DNA from: Triticum aestivum
Taxonomy: Eukaryota > Streptophyta > Magnoliopsida > Poales > Poaceae
NCBI RefSeq assembly: GCF_018294505.1
Contig: NC_057807.1
Span: forward strand, 265,872,458 to 265,936,457
Direction of reading: 5' to 3'
DNA: 64,000 bases
The notes beneath the pieces were generated by a model. It searched no databases and was not told where the DNA came from. It worked only from the letters and a program-made list of their open reading frames with translations. This document shows positions 1 to 12,586 of this stretch, piece after piece. The position numbers and the translations under genes are program-made. How positions within the stretch are numbered: the first letter of the stretch is position 1; every line of letters begins with the position of its first letter.

Positions 1-2
1 CT

Positions 3-157
3 CCGAGTGGGAGGCTGGCTCGCCACTCGATAGGATTTTTCCTTAAACTTAGGCGAAACGGATTCGCAGCTAAGCCCCCGAGTGGGAGGCTGGCTCACCA
101 CTCGGCAGGGATTTTTGTTTTACAAACTTAGGAGAAACGGATTCGCAGCTAAGCCAC
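3..157. repeat. Two direct copies of a ~77-bp unit in the E1 3' region
   Basis: Two adjacent copies (about 3-77 and 78-157) share the blocks CCGAGTGGGAGGCTGGCTC and GAAACGGATTCGCAGCTAAG. They lie downstream of the E1 integrase in its sense direction, in the 3' untranslated part. The array may continue beyond the window. The rest of 158-277 is AT-rich and has no recognisable gene. Confidence 0.7.
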
Positions 158-277
158 CCACTGGGGGATTTCTCACGTAAACAAAAGTAACAACAATCAC
201 TTGGAAAATTATAACACTCTTGTCTTTGGAAAACAAACTAGAGAGGTACTTTTATTACATCTCATCCGAGTGTATAC

Positions 278-1443
278 TTAAGTATAAAAGGGGCGGAACA
301 GCTCCGCGTTCCAAGCTCGTGGCTCATCAATCTGGCGACCGACATTGTAAAGACGGTATGCTCCATTGTGGAGGACTTTGGTGACGATGAAGGGGCCTTC
401 CCAAGTAGGAGCAAGCTTGTGTGGCTTCTGCTGATCCACTCGGAGAACCAAATCTCCTTGGAAGGCTCGACTCTTCACGTTTCTGGCATGGAATCGACGC
501 AAGTCCTACTGATAGATAGTCGATCGGATCATGGCCATCTCTCTTTCTTCTTCTAGAAGGTCGACTGTGTCCTGCCGGGCTTGTTCTGCTTCATCTTCAG
601 TGTAGAGCTCGACTCGGGGTGCATTGTGAAGCAGGTCACTCGGCAAGACTGCTTCGGCTTCATAGACCAGGAAAAATGGAGTTCTTCCAGTCGACCGGTT
701 AGGAGTGGTCCTCAATCCCCAAAGAACTGACGAAAGTTCGTCGACCCATGCGCCTGCTGCGTGCTTGAGATCGCGCATCATTCGGGGTTTAATCCTTTGA
801 GAATTAGACCATTTGCCCGTTCAGCTTGTCCATTCGACTGGGGGTGAGCGACTGAAGCGTAGTCTACTCTTGTGCCTTGAGAGGCGCAAAAAGCTTTGAA
901 TTCATCGGAATCGAAGTTTGATCCGTTATCAGTGATGATGCTGTGCGGAAATCCATATCTGAATGTCAACTCTCTGATGAAACTGATAGCAGTACCAGCA
1001 TCAATATTCTTGATAGGCTTAGCTTCGATCCATTTAGTAAACTTGTCGACTGCTACTAGCAAGTGGGTGAAGCCGCTCCTACCAGTTCTCAGCGGTCCAA
1101 CCATATCTAACCCCCAAACAATGAAGGGCCAGACGAGTGGAATGGTCTTCAAGGCTGAGGCGGGTTTGTGCGATAGATTGGAATAGAACTGACACCCTTT
1201 ACACTTGTCGACTATTTCCTTTGCCATTTCATTTGCTCTTGGCCAGTAAAATCCCGCTCGGTATGCTTTAGCCACAATGGTCCGAGAGGACGCATGATGA
1301 CCACAGGTCCCCGAGTGGATATCGTCAAGGATTATCTGACCTTCTTCTGGTGTTATACATTTCTGACCGACTCCAGTCGCGCTTTCTCTGTACAACTGTC
1401 CCTTTACCACGGTAAAGGCTTTGGATCGACGGACGATCTGCAA
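278..1443 (-). pseudogene. E1 integrase, frameshifted
   Basis: The sense strand encodes a Gypsy integrase. First comes the zinc-binding region (HHASSRT, CKGCQFY), then the catalytic core with VWGLDMVGPL, the IITDNGSNF motif carrying the second catalytic Asp, and QSNGQAERANG with the Glu-bearing helix. The C-terminal part continues in another frame from 781 to 506 (VLWGLRTTPNRSTGRTPF). After a stop at 506 it continues from 502 to 278 (WEGPFIVTKVLHNGAYRL, the usual C-terminal fold). The change near 778 looks like a 1-base indel, and the stop at 506 is probably a CAG to TAG change, which is inference. The product would normally insert element cDNA into chromosomes. Confidence 0.88.
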
Positions 1444-4265
1444 GCCTCTTCTTCATTCTCTGGGAGCTCTTTCCTTAGGATATACGCGATGTACGGCTTT
1501 GTCCAGTCGGGAGTGATGACCAAAACTTCCATGATCAGGTCGACCACAACTGGAACTTCAACTTCAGTCGGATCCGTGACACTTTTTGGCTGTGGAGCTT
1601 CTTCGGTGAAAGGATCCTCTTGAACTGATGGTGTATGGATGTGTTCCAAAAACACATTACTGGGAATGGCTTCTCTTTTGGAACCTATCTTTGCCAAATC
1701 ATCAGCCGCTTGATTTTTCAGTCGGGGTATATGATGGAGCTCTAACCCCTCAAATTTCTTCTCTAGCTTTCTCACTGCATTGCAGTAACCAGTCATGGCT
1801 GGACTTCTGACGTCCCACTCCTCCATCACCTGATTAACCACCAAATCTGAGTCGCCATAGACCATGAGGCGACGGACGCCGAGTGAAATGGCCATACGCA
1901 ACCCATACAAAAGTGCTTCGTATTCTGCTTCATTGTTGGAGGAATCGAAGTGGATCTGGAGCACATATCTGAGCTTATCTCCTCGGGGGGAAACCAACAC
2001 TACCCCAGCACCGGAACCATTCAGCATCTTAGAACCATCAAAGAACATGGTCCAGTGCTCCGAGTGAACTTGAGTCGGTAGTTGCTGTTCAATCCACTCG
2101 GCGATGAAATCTGCTACTGGTTGGGACTTGATGGCTTTCTTTGCCTCAAATTTGATATCAAGGGGAAGGAGTTCAATCGCCCATTTCGCCACTCGACCAG
2201 TTGCATCTCTGTTGTGCAGAATCTCTGACAATGGGGCGTCGCTAACGACTGTGATGGAATGGAAGTAATGGGCAACCTTCTTCATGGTCATATAAATCCC
2301 ATATACAAGCTTCTGATAATGAGGGTATCTTTGCTTTGATGGGGTCAACACTTCAGAAAGATAATATACTGGGCGCTGAACTTTGAAGGCTTTTCCTTCT
2401 TCTTCCCGCTCGACTGTAAGTACTGTACTGACGACTTGTCCTGTGTCTGCAATGTAAATCAAGAAAGGCTCTTTGTTGATTGGGGCAGCAAGCACCGGCT
2501 GGGTGGAGAGCAGAGCTTTTAGCTCTGCAAACGCTGCATCAGCTTCGGGAGTTCACTCGAACTTGTCTGACTTCTTCATCAGTCGATAAAGAGGCAATGC
2601 CTTTTCACCGAGGCGAGAGATGAATCGACTTAAAGCAGCCAAGCATCCAGTAAGCTTTTGGACATCGTGCACACGCACAGGGCATTTCATTCGGAGTATA
2701 GTACCAACTTTTTCTAGGTTGGCGTCGATTCCTCGTTCGGAAACGAGAAAACCGAGTAACTTTCAGCCGGGAACTCCGAATGTGCACTTTGATGGATTAA
2801 GCTTGATATCATACCTCCTGAGGTTGGCAAATGTTTCAGCAAGGCCAGTCAACAGGTCGGAACCTTTCCGTGATTTGACCACAATATCATCCATGTATGC
2901 TTCCACATTCCGACTGATTTGAGTGAGCAAACACTTCTGGATCATCCTCATAAACGTGGCTCCGGCATTCTTGAGGCCGAATGGCATGGTGACATAGCAG
3001 AAGCACCTGAATGGAGTGATGAAAGCTGTTTTGATCTCGTCGGGTCCATACAGACGGATCTGATGGTAACCAGAATAAGCATCTAAAAAAGACAGGCGCT
3101 TACATCCCGCAGTCAAGTCGACTATTTGGTCGATGCGGGGGAGAGGAAAATGATCTTTCAGGCAGGCCCGATTGATATGTTTGAAGTCAATGCACATGCG
3201 AAGTGACTTTTCCTTCTTGGGGACCATGACAACATTGGCGAGCCACTCGGAGTGGTAAATCTCTCAAATAAACTCTACTGCTAAAAGCCGAGCCACCTCT
3301 TCGCCAATGGCCTTTCTTTTCTGGACGGCGGGCCGTCGAAGATGTTCCTTGACAGGTTTCACTTTTAAGTCGACTCGTAGACGATGCTCAGCTAGCCCCC
3401 TGGGAACACCCGGCATGTCAGCAGGCTTCCATGCGAAGATGTCCCAGTTCTCACAGAGGAACTGGATGAGCGCTTCTTCCTATTTGGAGTCGAGTGTTGT
3501 AGAGATATGAGTCGAAGCAGCACTGGGGTCGGTCGGGTGAATGTGTACCGGCTTTGTCTCACCGGACGACTGAAACACTGACTCTGTAGCGGGCTTCTTG
3601 GCTCGCAACAAATCACTCGGATCTGCAGTTTTCTGGTATTCCTGCAGCTCTACCACTACCATCTGAGCATCGGTGATCTTTGAACCTTTCTGAAAGCACT
3701 CTTCCGCTTTCTTCCGATTGCCAGTAATAGTGATCACACCTTTGGGACCAGACATCTTCATTTTGAGGTACACATAGCATGGTCGAGCCATCAAACGCGC
3801 ATAAGCTGGCCTGCCCAAAATAGTGTGATAAGCACTCTGGAAATCCACCACTTCAAATGTCAACTTTTCTTTGCGGTAATTCTTGGAATCACCGAAAACT
3901 ACATCAGGAGCAATTTGGCCGAGTGACTCAGCCTTCTTCCCAGGAATGACTCCATGGAAACTCATGTTGCTGGTACTGAGTCTGGACATCGGAATGCCCA
4001 TCCCTTTCAATGTTTCTGCATAAAATATATTCAGGCCACTGCCACCATCCATCAAAACTTTAGTCAGTCGAGTGCCTTCGACGACTGGGTCGACCACCAA
4101 AGCTTGCCTCCTAGGGGTGGCTATGTGTGTCGGATGATCGGACTGGTCGAATGTGATGGCATTCTGAGACCACTTCAGATAACTGAGTGTCACCGGAGCA
4201 ACCATATTCACCTCTCGGTTGATAACTTCCAATCGACTTTTGCTTTCAACATCAGCAAAAATCAT
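1404..4265 (-). pseudogene. E1 protease-reverse transcriptase-RNase H region, broken
   Basis: From 4265 downward the protease-like part shows VLMDGGSGLNIFY and the following ILGRPAYARLMA. The reverse transcriptase part (3227-2763) contains CIDFKHINRACLKDHFPLP, SFLDAYSGYHQI, MPFGLKNAGATF and the YMDD box at 2886-2897. RNase H and the second RNase H follow between 2495 and 1404. Stops interrupt the frame at about 3480, in the segment between 3227 and 3261, at about 2764 and at about 2551. The last replaces the Trp expected in the common KFEWTPEA motif. In life this region copies element RNA into DNA inside virus-like particles. Here it is a relic. Confidence 0.88.
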
Positions 4266-5335
4266 CAGCGTGGAATTGACCTAGGGATATCCAGCATCAC
4301 TGTCTTCTTTGTCTTCAACTTTGTCCGACTTCTTTTCCTTATCTTTGGACCCTTCCCCTGGAATTGCTGGATCAAGAGCCGACATTGCCGAGTGGTATGT
4401 TTCAGATAAATGAATTTACCCTCCTCATCTTTCTTCGTGTGGATGTGGCACTGCAAATCCATCACGTCATTTCCTTCCTTGTCCTTCACCTTCTTAGGGT
4501 TCCAAGATCCTTTGGGTTTCCCTTTAAACTTTCCTTGAGTCACGGCCAAGGCTTCTCTAGGAGCAGCCGGCTCGGCTTTCTGATTCTGCTTCCGACTGGA
4601 GTTCCCTCTCCCGGTTTCATGAGCGGCTGGCTTGTACTTGCCACTCCGGAGCCGATCCTCTTCTTCACCATTGGCATACTTGGTGGCAATCTTCATCATT
4701 CGACTCAGGGTCATGTCTCCGGTCCGACCGAATTTCAAACTTAGCTCTCTGTTCTTAACACCTTCCTTGAAGGCACAAACTGCCTGGTGATCAGATACAT
4801 TCTCTACCGTGTGATGCAGTGTGATCCATCTCTGGATGTAATCTCTCAGAGTTTCATTCGACTTTTGCACACAAACCTGCAGCTCTGTCAACCCTGCTGG
4901 TCGCTTGCAAGTTCCTTCAAATGTTCTGACAAACACTCGGGCAAGATCTTCCTAGGTGTAAATGCTGCTAGGTGCCAACTGATTCAGCCATGCTCTGGCC
5001 GAGCCCTCCAACATAAGAGGTAGGTGTTTCATGGCCACCTCATCATTGCCGCCGCCAATCTGAACAGCCACTCGGTAGTCCTCAAGCCAAGTATCGGGCT
5101 TGGACTCACCAGTGAACTTACTGACTCCAGTCGCCAACCTGAAGTTGGGAGGAATCACCGCGGCCCGGATGGCTCTGCTAAAACACTCTGGTCCTGAGAC
5201 GTGAACTCTGCTGCTGGTGGGCACATCTCTGTCATGGCCTTCTCGGTGAGCTCTATTCCGATCGACCAAACCTTGAACGATAATGGATCTCGCATCAAAG
5301 CCTGGTTCTCTAGGGTCGACTGGAACCCTTTGCCC
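4265..5335 (-). pseudogene. E1 gag, interrupted
   Basis: The sense strand encodes a Gypsy Gag (retrotransposon gag domain). Characteristic parts are WLEDYRVAVQIGG, ARAWLNQLAP and, past a TAG at 4952-4954, LARVFVRTFEGTCKRPAGL and LRDYIQRWITLHHTVENV. A Lys-rich tail ends at 4265, where the protease frame begins in a different frame. The N-terminus is missing because the Angela LTR starts at 5336. The readable start codon further upstream lies inside that LTR and is not the native start. Gag would form the particle that packages element RNA. Confidence 0.85.
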
Positions 5336-7045
5336 TGTTGGGGAACGTTGCATAAAATAAAAATTTTCCTACGTTCACCAAGATCAATCTATGAGTTCTT
5401 CCAGCAACGAGAGAGAGGATTGCATCTACATACCCTTGTAGATCGCGAGCGGAAGCGTTCAAGAGAATGGGGTTGAGGGAGTCATTCACGTCATGATCCA
5501 AATCACCGGAGATCCTAGCGCCGAACGGACGGCACCTCCGCGTTCAACACACGTACGGTTAGTGTGACGTCTCCTCCTTCTTGATCCAGCAAGGGGGAAG
5601 GAGATGTTGATGAAGATCCAGCAGCACGACGGCGTGGTGGTGGATGCAGCAGAGTTCCGGCAGGGCTTCGCCAAGCAACTACGGGAGGAGGAGGTGTAGC
5701 AAGGGGAGGGGGAGGCGCCAAGACTTCAGGGTTGTGGTTGCCCTCCCCCTCCCCTCCTTTATATAGGCCCCCAAGGGGGGGGCGCCGGCCCTGGAGATTG
5801 GATCTCCAAAGGGGGGGCGGCCAGGGGGTGGAGTGCCCCCCAAGGCAAGTGGAGGCCCCCCCCCACCCTAGGGTTTCCAACCCTAGGCGCAGGGGGGCCC
5901 AAGGGGGGGAGCACCAGCCCACCAGGGGCTGGTCCCCTGCCCACTTCAGCCCACGGGGCCCTCCGGAATAGGTGGCCCCACCCGGTGGACCCCCGGGACC
6001 CTTCCGGTGGTCCCGGTACAATACCGGTGACCCCCAAAATTCTCCCGATGGCCGAAACAGCACTTCCTATATATATTTCTTCACCTCCGGACCATTCCGG
6101 AACTCCTGTGACGTCCAGGATCTCATCTGGGACTCCGAACAACTTTCGGTTTGCTGCATACTAATATCTTTACAACCCTAGCGTCACCGAACCTTAAGTG
6201 TGTAGACCCTACGGGTTCGGGAGATATGCAGACATGACCGAGACGCCTCTCTGATCAATAACCAACAGCGGGATCTGGATACCCATGTTGGCTCCCACAT
6301 ACTCCTCGATGATCTCATCGGATGAACCACGATGTCAAGGATTCAATTAACCCTGTATTCAATTCCCTTTGTCAATCGGTACGTTACTTGCCCGAGACTC
6401 AATCGTCGGTATCCCAATACCTCGTTCAGTCTCGTTACCGGCAAGTCACTTTACTCGTACCGTAATGCATGATCCTGTGACCAGACACTTGGTCACATTG
6501 AGCTCATTATGATGATGCATTACCGAGTGGGCCCAGAGATACCTCTCCGTCATACGGAGTGACAAAACCCAGTCTCGATTCGTGCCAACCCAACAGACAC
6601 TTTCGGAGATACCCGTAGTGCACCTTTATAGTCACCAGTTACGTTGTGACGTTTGGTACACCCAAAGCACTCCTACGGTATCCGGGAGTTACACAATCTC
6701 ATGGTCTAAGGAATGATACTTGACACTTGGAAAAGCTCTAGCTAAACGAACTACACGATCTTTGAGCTATGCTTAGAATTGGGTCTTGTCCATCACATCA
6801 TTCTCCTAATGATGTGATCCCGTCATCAATGACATCCAATTCCCATAGTCAGGAAACCATGACTATCTGTTGATCAACGAGCTAGTCAACTAGAGGCTTA
6901 CTAGGGACATGTTGTGGTCTATGTATTCACACGTGTATTATGATTTCCGGATAACACAGTTATAGCATGAATAATAGACAATTATCATGAACAAAGAAAT
7001 ATAATAATAACCATTTATTATTGCCTCTAGGGCATATTTCCAACA
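5336..7045 (-). repeat. 3' LTR of Angela E2a (1710 bp)
   Basis: Bounded by TGTTGGGGAACGTTGC at 5336 and CATATTTCCAACA ending at 7045, so it has TG...CA ends in both readings. It is homologous to 61738-63463 and more distantly to the WIS-type LTRs at 21697 and 28515. It contains a TATA box (5758-5765) and G-rich tracts between about 5770 and 5900. Confidence 0.95.
5757..5812 (-). promoter_or_regulatory. LTR core promoter: TATA box with upstream hairpin
   Basis: The sense strand reads TATATAAAGG at 5765-5756. About 24 bp upstream lies an inverted repeat, GGAGAT-TGG-ATCTCC (centre near 5801), flanked by C/G tracts. The homologous LTR at 61738 has a different but still paired stem at the same place. 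This promoter would drive full-length element RNA. Confidence 0.7.
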
Positions 7046-7061
7046 GTCTCCCACTTGCACT
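7046..7061 (-). other. Polypurine tract of Angela E2a
   Basis: In sense the bases directly before the 3' LTR read GTGCAAGTGGGAGAC, the purine-rich plus-strand primer of BARE1-type elements. The same tract follows the LTRs at 23407 and 63463. Confidence 0.85.
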
Positions 7062-7077
7062 AGAGTCAATAATCTAG

Positions 7078-10000
7078 TTACATCGTGATGTATCGAACAC
7101 CCATTGCATCCTGGTGTTGATCATGTTTTGCTCTAGGGAGAGGTTTAGTCAACGAATCTGCTACATTCAGGTCCCTATATACTTTACAAATATCTATGTC
7201 TCCATCTTGAACATTTTCACGGATGGAGTTGAAGCGACGCTTGATGTGCCTGGTCTTCTTGTGAAACCTGGGCTCCTTGGCAAGTGCAATAGCTCTAGTG
7301 TTGTCACAGAAGAGTGTAATCGGCCCCGACGCATTGGGTATGACTCCTAGGTCGGTGATGAACTCCTTCACCCAGATTGCTTCATGCGCTGCCTCCGAGG
7401 CTGCCATGTACTCCGCTTCACATGTAGATCCCGCCACGACGCTCTGCTTGCAACTGCACCAGCTTACTGCCCCACCATTCAAAATATACACGTATCCGGT
7501 TTGTGACTTAGAGTCATCCAGATCTGTGTCGAAGCTAGCATCGACGTAACCCTTTACGACGAGCTCTTCTTCACCTCCATATACGTGAAACATGTCCTTA
7601 GTCCTTTTCAGGTACTTAAGGATATTCTTGACCGATGTCCAGTGTTCCTTGCCGGGATTACTTTGGTACCTTCCTACCAAACTTATGGCAAGGTTTATAT
7701 CAGGTCTGGTATAGGTCATGGCATACATGATAGACCCTATGGCTGAGGCATAGGGGATGACACTCATCTCTTCTTTATCTTTTGCCGTGGTCGGGGATTG
7801 AGCCGAGCTCAATCCTACACCTTGCAACACAGGCAAGAACCCCTTCTTGGACTGATCCATTTTGAACTTCTTCAAAATCTTATCAAGGTATGTGCTTTGT
7901 GAAAGACCTATGAGGCGTCTCGATCTATCTCTATAGATCTTGATGCCTAATATATAAGCAGCTTCTCCAAGGTCCTTCATTGAAAAACATTTATTCAAGT
8001 AGGCCTTAATGCTGTCCAAAAGTTCTATATCATTTCCCATCAAGAGTATGTCATCTACATATAATATGAGAAATGCTACAGAGCTCCCACTCACTTTCTT
8101 GTAAACGCAGGCTTCTTCATAAGTCTGCATAAACCCAAACGCTTTGATCATCTCATCAAAGCAAATGTTCCAACTCCGAGATGCTTGCACCAGTCCATAA
8201 ATGGATCGCTGGAGCTTGCATACTTTGTTAGCGTTCTTAGGATCGACAAAACCTTCCGGCTGCATCATATACAGCTCTTCCTTAAGATGTCCGTTAAGGA
8301 ATGCCGTTTTGACGTCCATCTGCCATATCTCATAATCATAGTATGCGACGATTGCTAACATGATTCGGACGGACTTCAGCTTCGCTAAGGGAGATAATGT
8401 CTCGTCGTAGTCAATCCCTTGAACTTGTCGATAACCCTTAGCGACAAGTCGAGCTTTATAGATGGTAACATTTCCATCCGCGTCCGTCTTCTTCTTAAAG
8501 ATCTATTTGCTTTCTATCGCTCGCCGATCATCGGGCAAGTCTATCAAAGTCCATACTTTGTTTTCATACATGGATTCTATCTCGGATTTCATGGCTTCAA
8601 GCCATTTGTTGGAATCTGGGCCCGCCATCGCTTCTTCATAGTTCGAAGGTTCACCGTTGTCTAACAACATGATTTCCAGGACAGGGTTGCCGTACCACTC
8701 TGGTGCAGAACGTGTCCTTGTGGACCTACGAAGTTCAGTAGCAACTTGATCCGAAGTACCTTGATCATCATCATTATTTTCCTCTTCAGTTGGTGTAGGC
8801 ATCACAGGAACATTTTCCTGCGCTACACCACTTTCCCGTTCGAGAGGTAGTACTTCATTGAGTTCTACTTTCCTCCCACTTACTTCTTTCGAGAGAAACT
8901 CTTTTTCTAGAAAGCATCCGTTCTTGGCAACAAAGATCTTGCCCTCGGATCTTAAGTAGAAGGTATACCCAACGGTTTCCTTAGGGTATCCTATGAAGAC
9001 GCATTTTTCCGACTTGGGTTCGAGCTTTTCAGGTTGAAGTTTCTTGACATAAGCATCGCATCCCCAAACTTTTAGAAACGACAGCTTAGGTTTCTTCCCA
9101 AACCATAATTCATACGGTGTCGTCTCAACGGATTTAGACGGTGCCCTATTTAAAGTGAATGTAGCTGTCTCTAGAGCGTATCCCCAAAATGATAGCGGTA
9201 AATCGGTAAGAGACATCATAGACCGCACCATATCCAATAGAGTGCGATTACGACGTTCAGACACACCGTTACGCTGAGGTGTTCCAGGCGGCGTGAGTTG
9301 TGAAACGATTCCACATTTCCTTAAGTGTGTACCAAATTCGTGACTTAAATATTCTCCTCCACGATCTGATCGTAGGAACTTTATCTTTCGGTCACGTTGA
9401 TTCTCTACCTCATTCTGAAATTCCTTGAACTTTTCAAAGGTCTCAGACTTGTGTTTCATCAAGTAGACATACCCATATCTACTCAAGTCATCAGTGAGAG
9501 TGAGGACATAACGATATCCTCCGCGAGCCTCAACGCTCATTGGACCGCACACATCGGTATGTATGATTTCCAACAAGTTGGTTGCTCGCTCCATTGTTTC
9601 GGAGAACGGAGTCTTGGTCATTTTTCCCATGAGGCATGGTTCGCATGTGTCAAATGATTCATAATCGAGAGACTCTAAAAGTCCATCAGCATGGAGCTTC
9701 TTCATGCGCTTGACACCAATGTGACCAAGGCGGCAGTGCCACAAGTATGTGGGACTATCGTTATCAACTTTACATCTTTTCACACTATGAATATGTGTAA
9801 TATTACGCTCGAGATTCACTAAGAATAAACCATTGACCATCGGGGCATGACCATAAAACATATCTCTCATATAAATAGAACAACCATTATTCTCGGATTT
9901 AAATGAGTAGCCATCTCGTATTAAACGAGATCCAGATACAATGTTCATGCTCAAACTTGGCACCAAATAACAATTATTAAGGTTTGTAACTAATCCCGCA

Positions 10001-11052
10001 GGTAAATGTAGAGGTAGCATGCCGACGGCGATCACATCGACCCTGGAACCATTCCCGACGCGCATCGTCACCTCGTCCTTCGCCAGTCTCCGTTTATTCC
10101 GTAGCTCCTGCTGTGAGTTACAAATATGAGCAACGACACCGGTATCAAATACCCAGGAGTTACTACGAGTACTGGTAAGGTACACATCAATTACATGTAT
10201 ATCAAATATACCTTTGGTGTTGCCGGCCTTCTTATCCGCTAAGTATTTGGGGCAGTTCCACTTCCAGTGACCCTTCCCCTTGGAATAAAAGCACTCAGTC
10301 TCAGGCTTGGGTCCATTCTTTGACTTCTTCCCGGTAACTGGCTTACCGGGCGCGGCAACATCCTTGCCGTCCTTCTTGAAGTTCTTCTTGCCCTTGCCCT
10401 TCTTGAACTTAGTGGTCTTATTGACCATCAACACTTGATGTTCTTTCTTGATCTCAACCTCTGCTGTCTTCAGCATTGAAAATACTTCTGGAATGGTCTT
10501 CACCATCCCCTGCATATTGTAGTTCATCACAAAGCTCTTGTAGCTTGGTGGGAGCGACTGAAGGATTCTGTCAATTACCGCCTCATCAGGGAGGTTAATG
10601 TTCAGCTGAGTCAGGCGGTTGTGCAACCCAGACATTTTGAGTATGTGCTCACTGACAGAACTATTTTCCTCCATCTTACAACTATAGAACTTGTCGGAGA
10701 CATCATATCTCTCGACCCGGGCATGAGCTTGGAAAACTAGTTTCAGCTCTTCGAACATCTCATATGCTCTGTGATGCTCAAAACGCTTTTGGAGCCCTGG
10801 TTCTAAGCTGTAAAGCATGCCGCACTAAACGAGGGAGTAATCATCAGCATGAGACTGCCAAGCGTTCATAACGTCTTGGTTCTCTGGGATGGGAGCGTCA
10901 CCTAGCGGTCCTTCTAGGACATATTGTTTCCTGGCAGCTATGAGGATGATCCTCAGGTTCCGGACCCAGTTCGTATAGTTGCTGCCATCATCTTTCAGCT
11001 TGGTTTTCTCTAGGAACGTGTTGAAGTTCATGTTGACATGAGCGTTGGCCAT
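7078..11052 (-). pseudogene. Angela gag-pol polyprotein with two in-frame stops
   Basis: A single frame of about 1.3 thousand codons is broken only by TAG at 10825-10827 and TAG at 8503-8505. I read through 8361-8502 and found no other stop. I chose the Met at 11052 because MANAHVNMNFNTF matches the family start. Domains in order are a Copia Gag; a zinc knuckle near 10290-10246 whose second Cys is Ser (ECFYSKGKGHW); protease DTG at 10138-10146; integrase HCRLGHIG with CEPCLMGK, then LTDDLSRYGYV and GVSERRNRTLLD; reverse transcriptase with YVDD at 8050-8061; and RNase H ending YITM at 7078. This is the best preserved pol in the window. The stops and the damaged knuckle argue that it is inactive. 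Confidence 0.93.
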
Positions 11053-11076
11053 TTGATCTACAAGACATATTTGCAA

Positions 11077-12350
11077 AGGTTTTAGACTAAGTTCATGATA
11101 ATTAAGTTCATCTAATCAAATTATTACAATGAACTCCCACTCATATTAGACATCCCTCTAGTCATCTAAGTGTTACACGATCCGAGTCGACTAGGCCATG
11201 TCCGATCATCACGTGAGACGGACTAGTCATCATCGGTGAACATCTTTATGTTGATCGTATCTTCCATACGACTCGTGTTCGACCTTTCGGTCTCTGTGTT
11301 CCGAGGCCATGTCTGTACATGCTAGGCTCGTCAAGTTAACCCTAAGTGTTTTGCATGTGTAAAACTTTCTTACACCCGTTGTATGTGAACGTAAGGATCT
11401 ATCACACCCGATCATCACGTGGTGCTTCGAAACGACGAACTTTAGCAACGGTGCATAGTTAGGGGAGAACACTTCTTGAAATTGTTGTAAGGGATCATCT
11501 TATTTACTACCGTCGTTCTAAGTAAACAAGATGCATAAACATAATAAACATCACATGCAATTATATAGTAGTGACATGATATGGCCAATATCATATAGCT
11601 CCATTGATCTCCATCTTCGGGGCTCCATGATCATCTTGTCACCGGCATGACACCATGATCTCCATCATCATGATCTCCATCATCGTGTCTTCATGAAGTT
11701 GTCACGCCAACGACTACTTCTACTTCTATGGTAACGCGTTTAGCAATAAAGTAAAGTAATTTACATGGCGTTCTTCAATGACACGCAGGTCATACAAAAA
11801 TAAAGACAACTCCTATGGCTCCTGCCGGTTGTCATACTCATCGACATGCAAGTCGTGATTCCTATTACAGGAACATGATCTCCTACATCACAATATATCA
11901 TTCATCATTCATCACAACTTCTGGCCATATCACATCACATGACAATCGCTGCAAAAACAAGTTAGACGTCCTCTAATTGTTGTTGCCTCTTTTACGTGGC
12001 TGCAATTGGGTTCTAGCAAGAACGTTTTCTTACCTACGAATAACCACAACGTGATTTTGTCAACTTCTATTTACCCTTCATAAGGACCCTTTTCATCGAA
12101 TCCGCTCCAACTAAAGTGGGAGAGACAGACACCCGCCAGCCACCTTATGCAACTAGTGCATGTCTGTCGGTGGAACCGGTCTCACGTAAGCGTACGTGTA
12201 AGGTTGGTCCGGGCCGCTTCATCCCACAATACCGCTGAAGCAAGAAAAGACTAGTAGTGGCAAGCAAGTTGACAAGATCCACGCCCACAACAAAATTGTG
12301 TTCTACTCGTGCAATAGAGAACTACGCATAGACCTAGCTCATGATGCCAC
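11077..12350 (-). other. Angela E2a leader and primer-binding site
   Basis: Untranslated leader between the upstream LTR and gag. No convincing gene is present. The sense bases right after the LTR (12350 downward) read TGGCATCATGAGC, a diverged version of the initiator-Met tRNA primer site TGGTATCAGAGC. The leader is homologous to 27290-28514 in the nested WIS element, sharing for example the block around ACCGATCATCACGTGAGA. Confidence 0.75.
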
Positions 12351-12586
12351 TATTGGGGAACGTTGCAGAAAATTAAAATTTTTCCTACGGTTTCACCAAG
12401 ATCCATCTATGAGTTCATCTAAGCAACGAGTCATGGGAGAGAGATTGCATCTACATACCACTTGTAGATCGAGTGCGGAAGCGTTCAAGGGGATGGTGAT
12501 GATGGAGTCGTACTCGCCGTGATTCAGATCACCGATGACCAAGTGCTGAACGGACAGCACCTCCGCGTTCAACACACGTACGGGAC
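12351..12586 (-). repeat. Remnant of the 5' LTR of Angela E2a
   Basis: Only the sense 3' portion of the LTR remains, from TATTGGGGAACG at 12351 (TG has become TA) to CACGTACGGGAC at 12586. The next bases belong to the integrase of element E2. The other ~1470 bp of this LTR are absent. Confidence 0.9.

Larger units (their letters stand above)
1..5335 (-). mobile_element. Gypsy LTR retrotransposon E1 (Tat-like), partial
   Basis: Reading on the minus strand gives gag, aspartic protease, reverse transcriptase, RNase H, a second plant-type RNase H and integrase in Gypsy order. The extra RNase H (MFFDGS start, then EAEYEALLYGL and YGDSDLVVNQV) is a known trait of the Tat/Ogre lineage, so I place it there by inference. 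The upstream end is cut within gag by the Angela insertion at 5336, and the downstream LTR lies beyond the window start. Several stops and frame changes make it non-functional. I could not assign a named wheat family. Confidence 0.9.
5336..12586 (-). mobile_element. BARE1/Angela-type Copia retrotransposon E2a, truncated at its 5' LTR
   Basis: The minus-strand element has a full downstream LTR (5336-7045), an almost continuous gag-pol frame (11052-7078), a leader and only about 236 bp of the upstream LTR (12351-12586). The LTR end in sense is TGTTGGAAATATGCCC, the hallmark of the BARE1/Angela/WIS group. It inserted into the E1 gag. The left flank TGCCC (5331-5335) would be half of a target duplication, but the matching copy is gone with the deleted right side. 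Confidence 0.95.
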
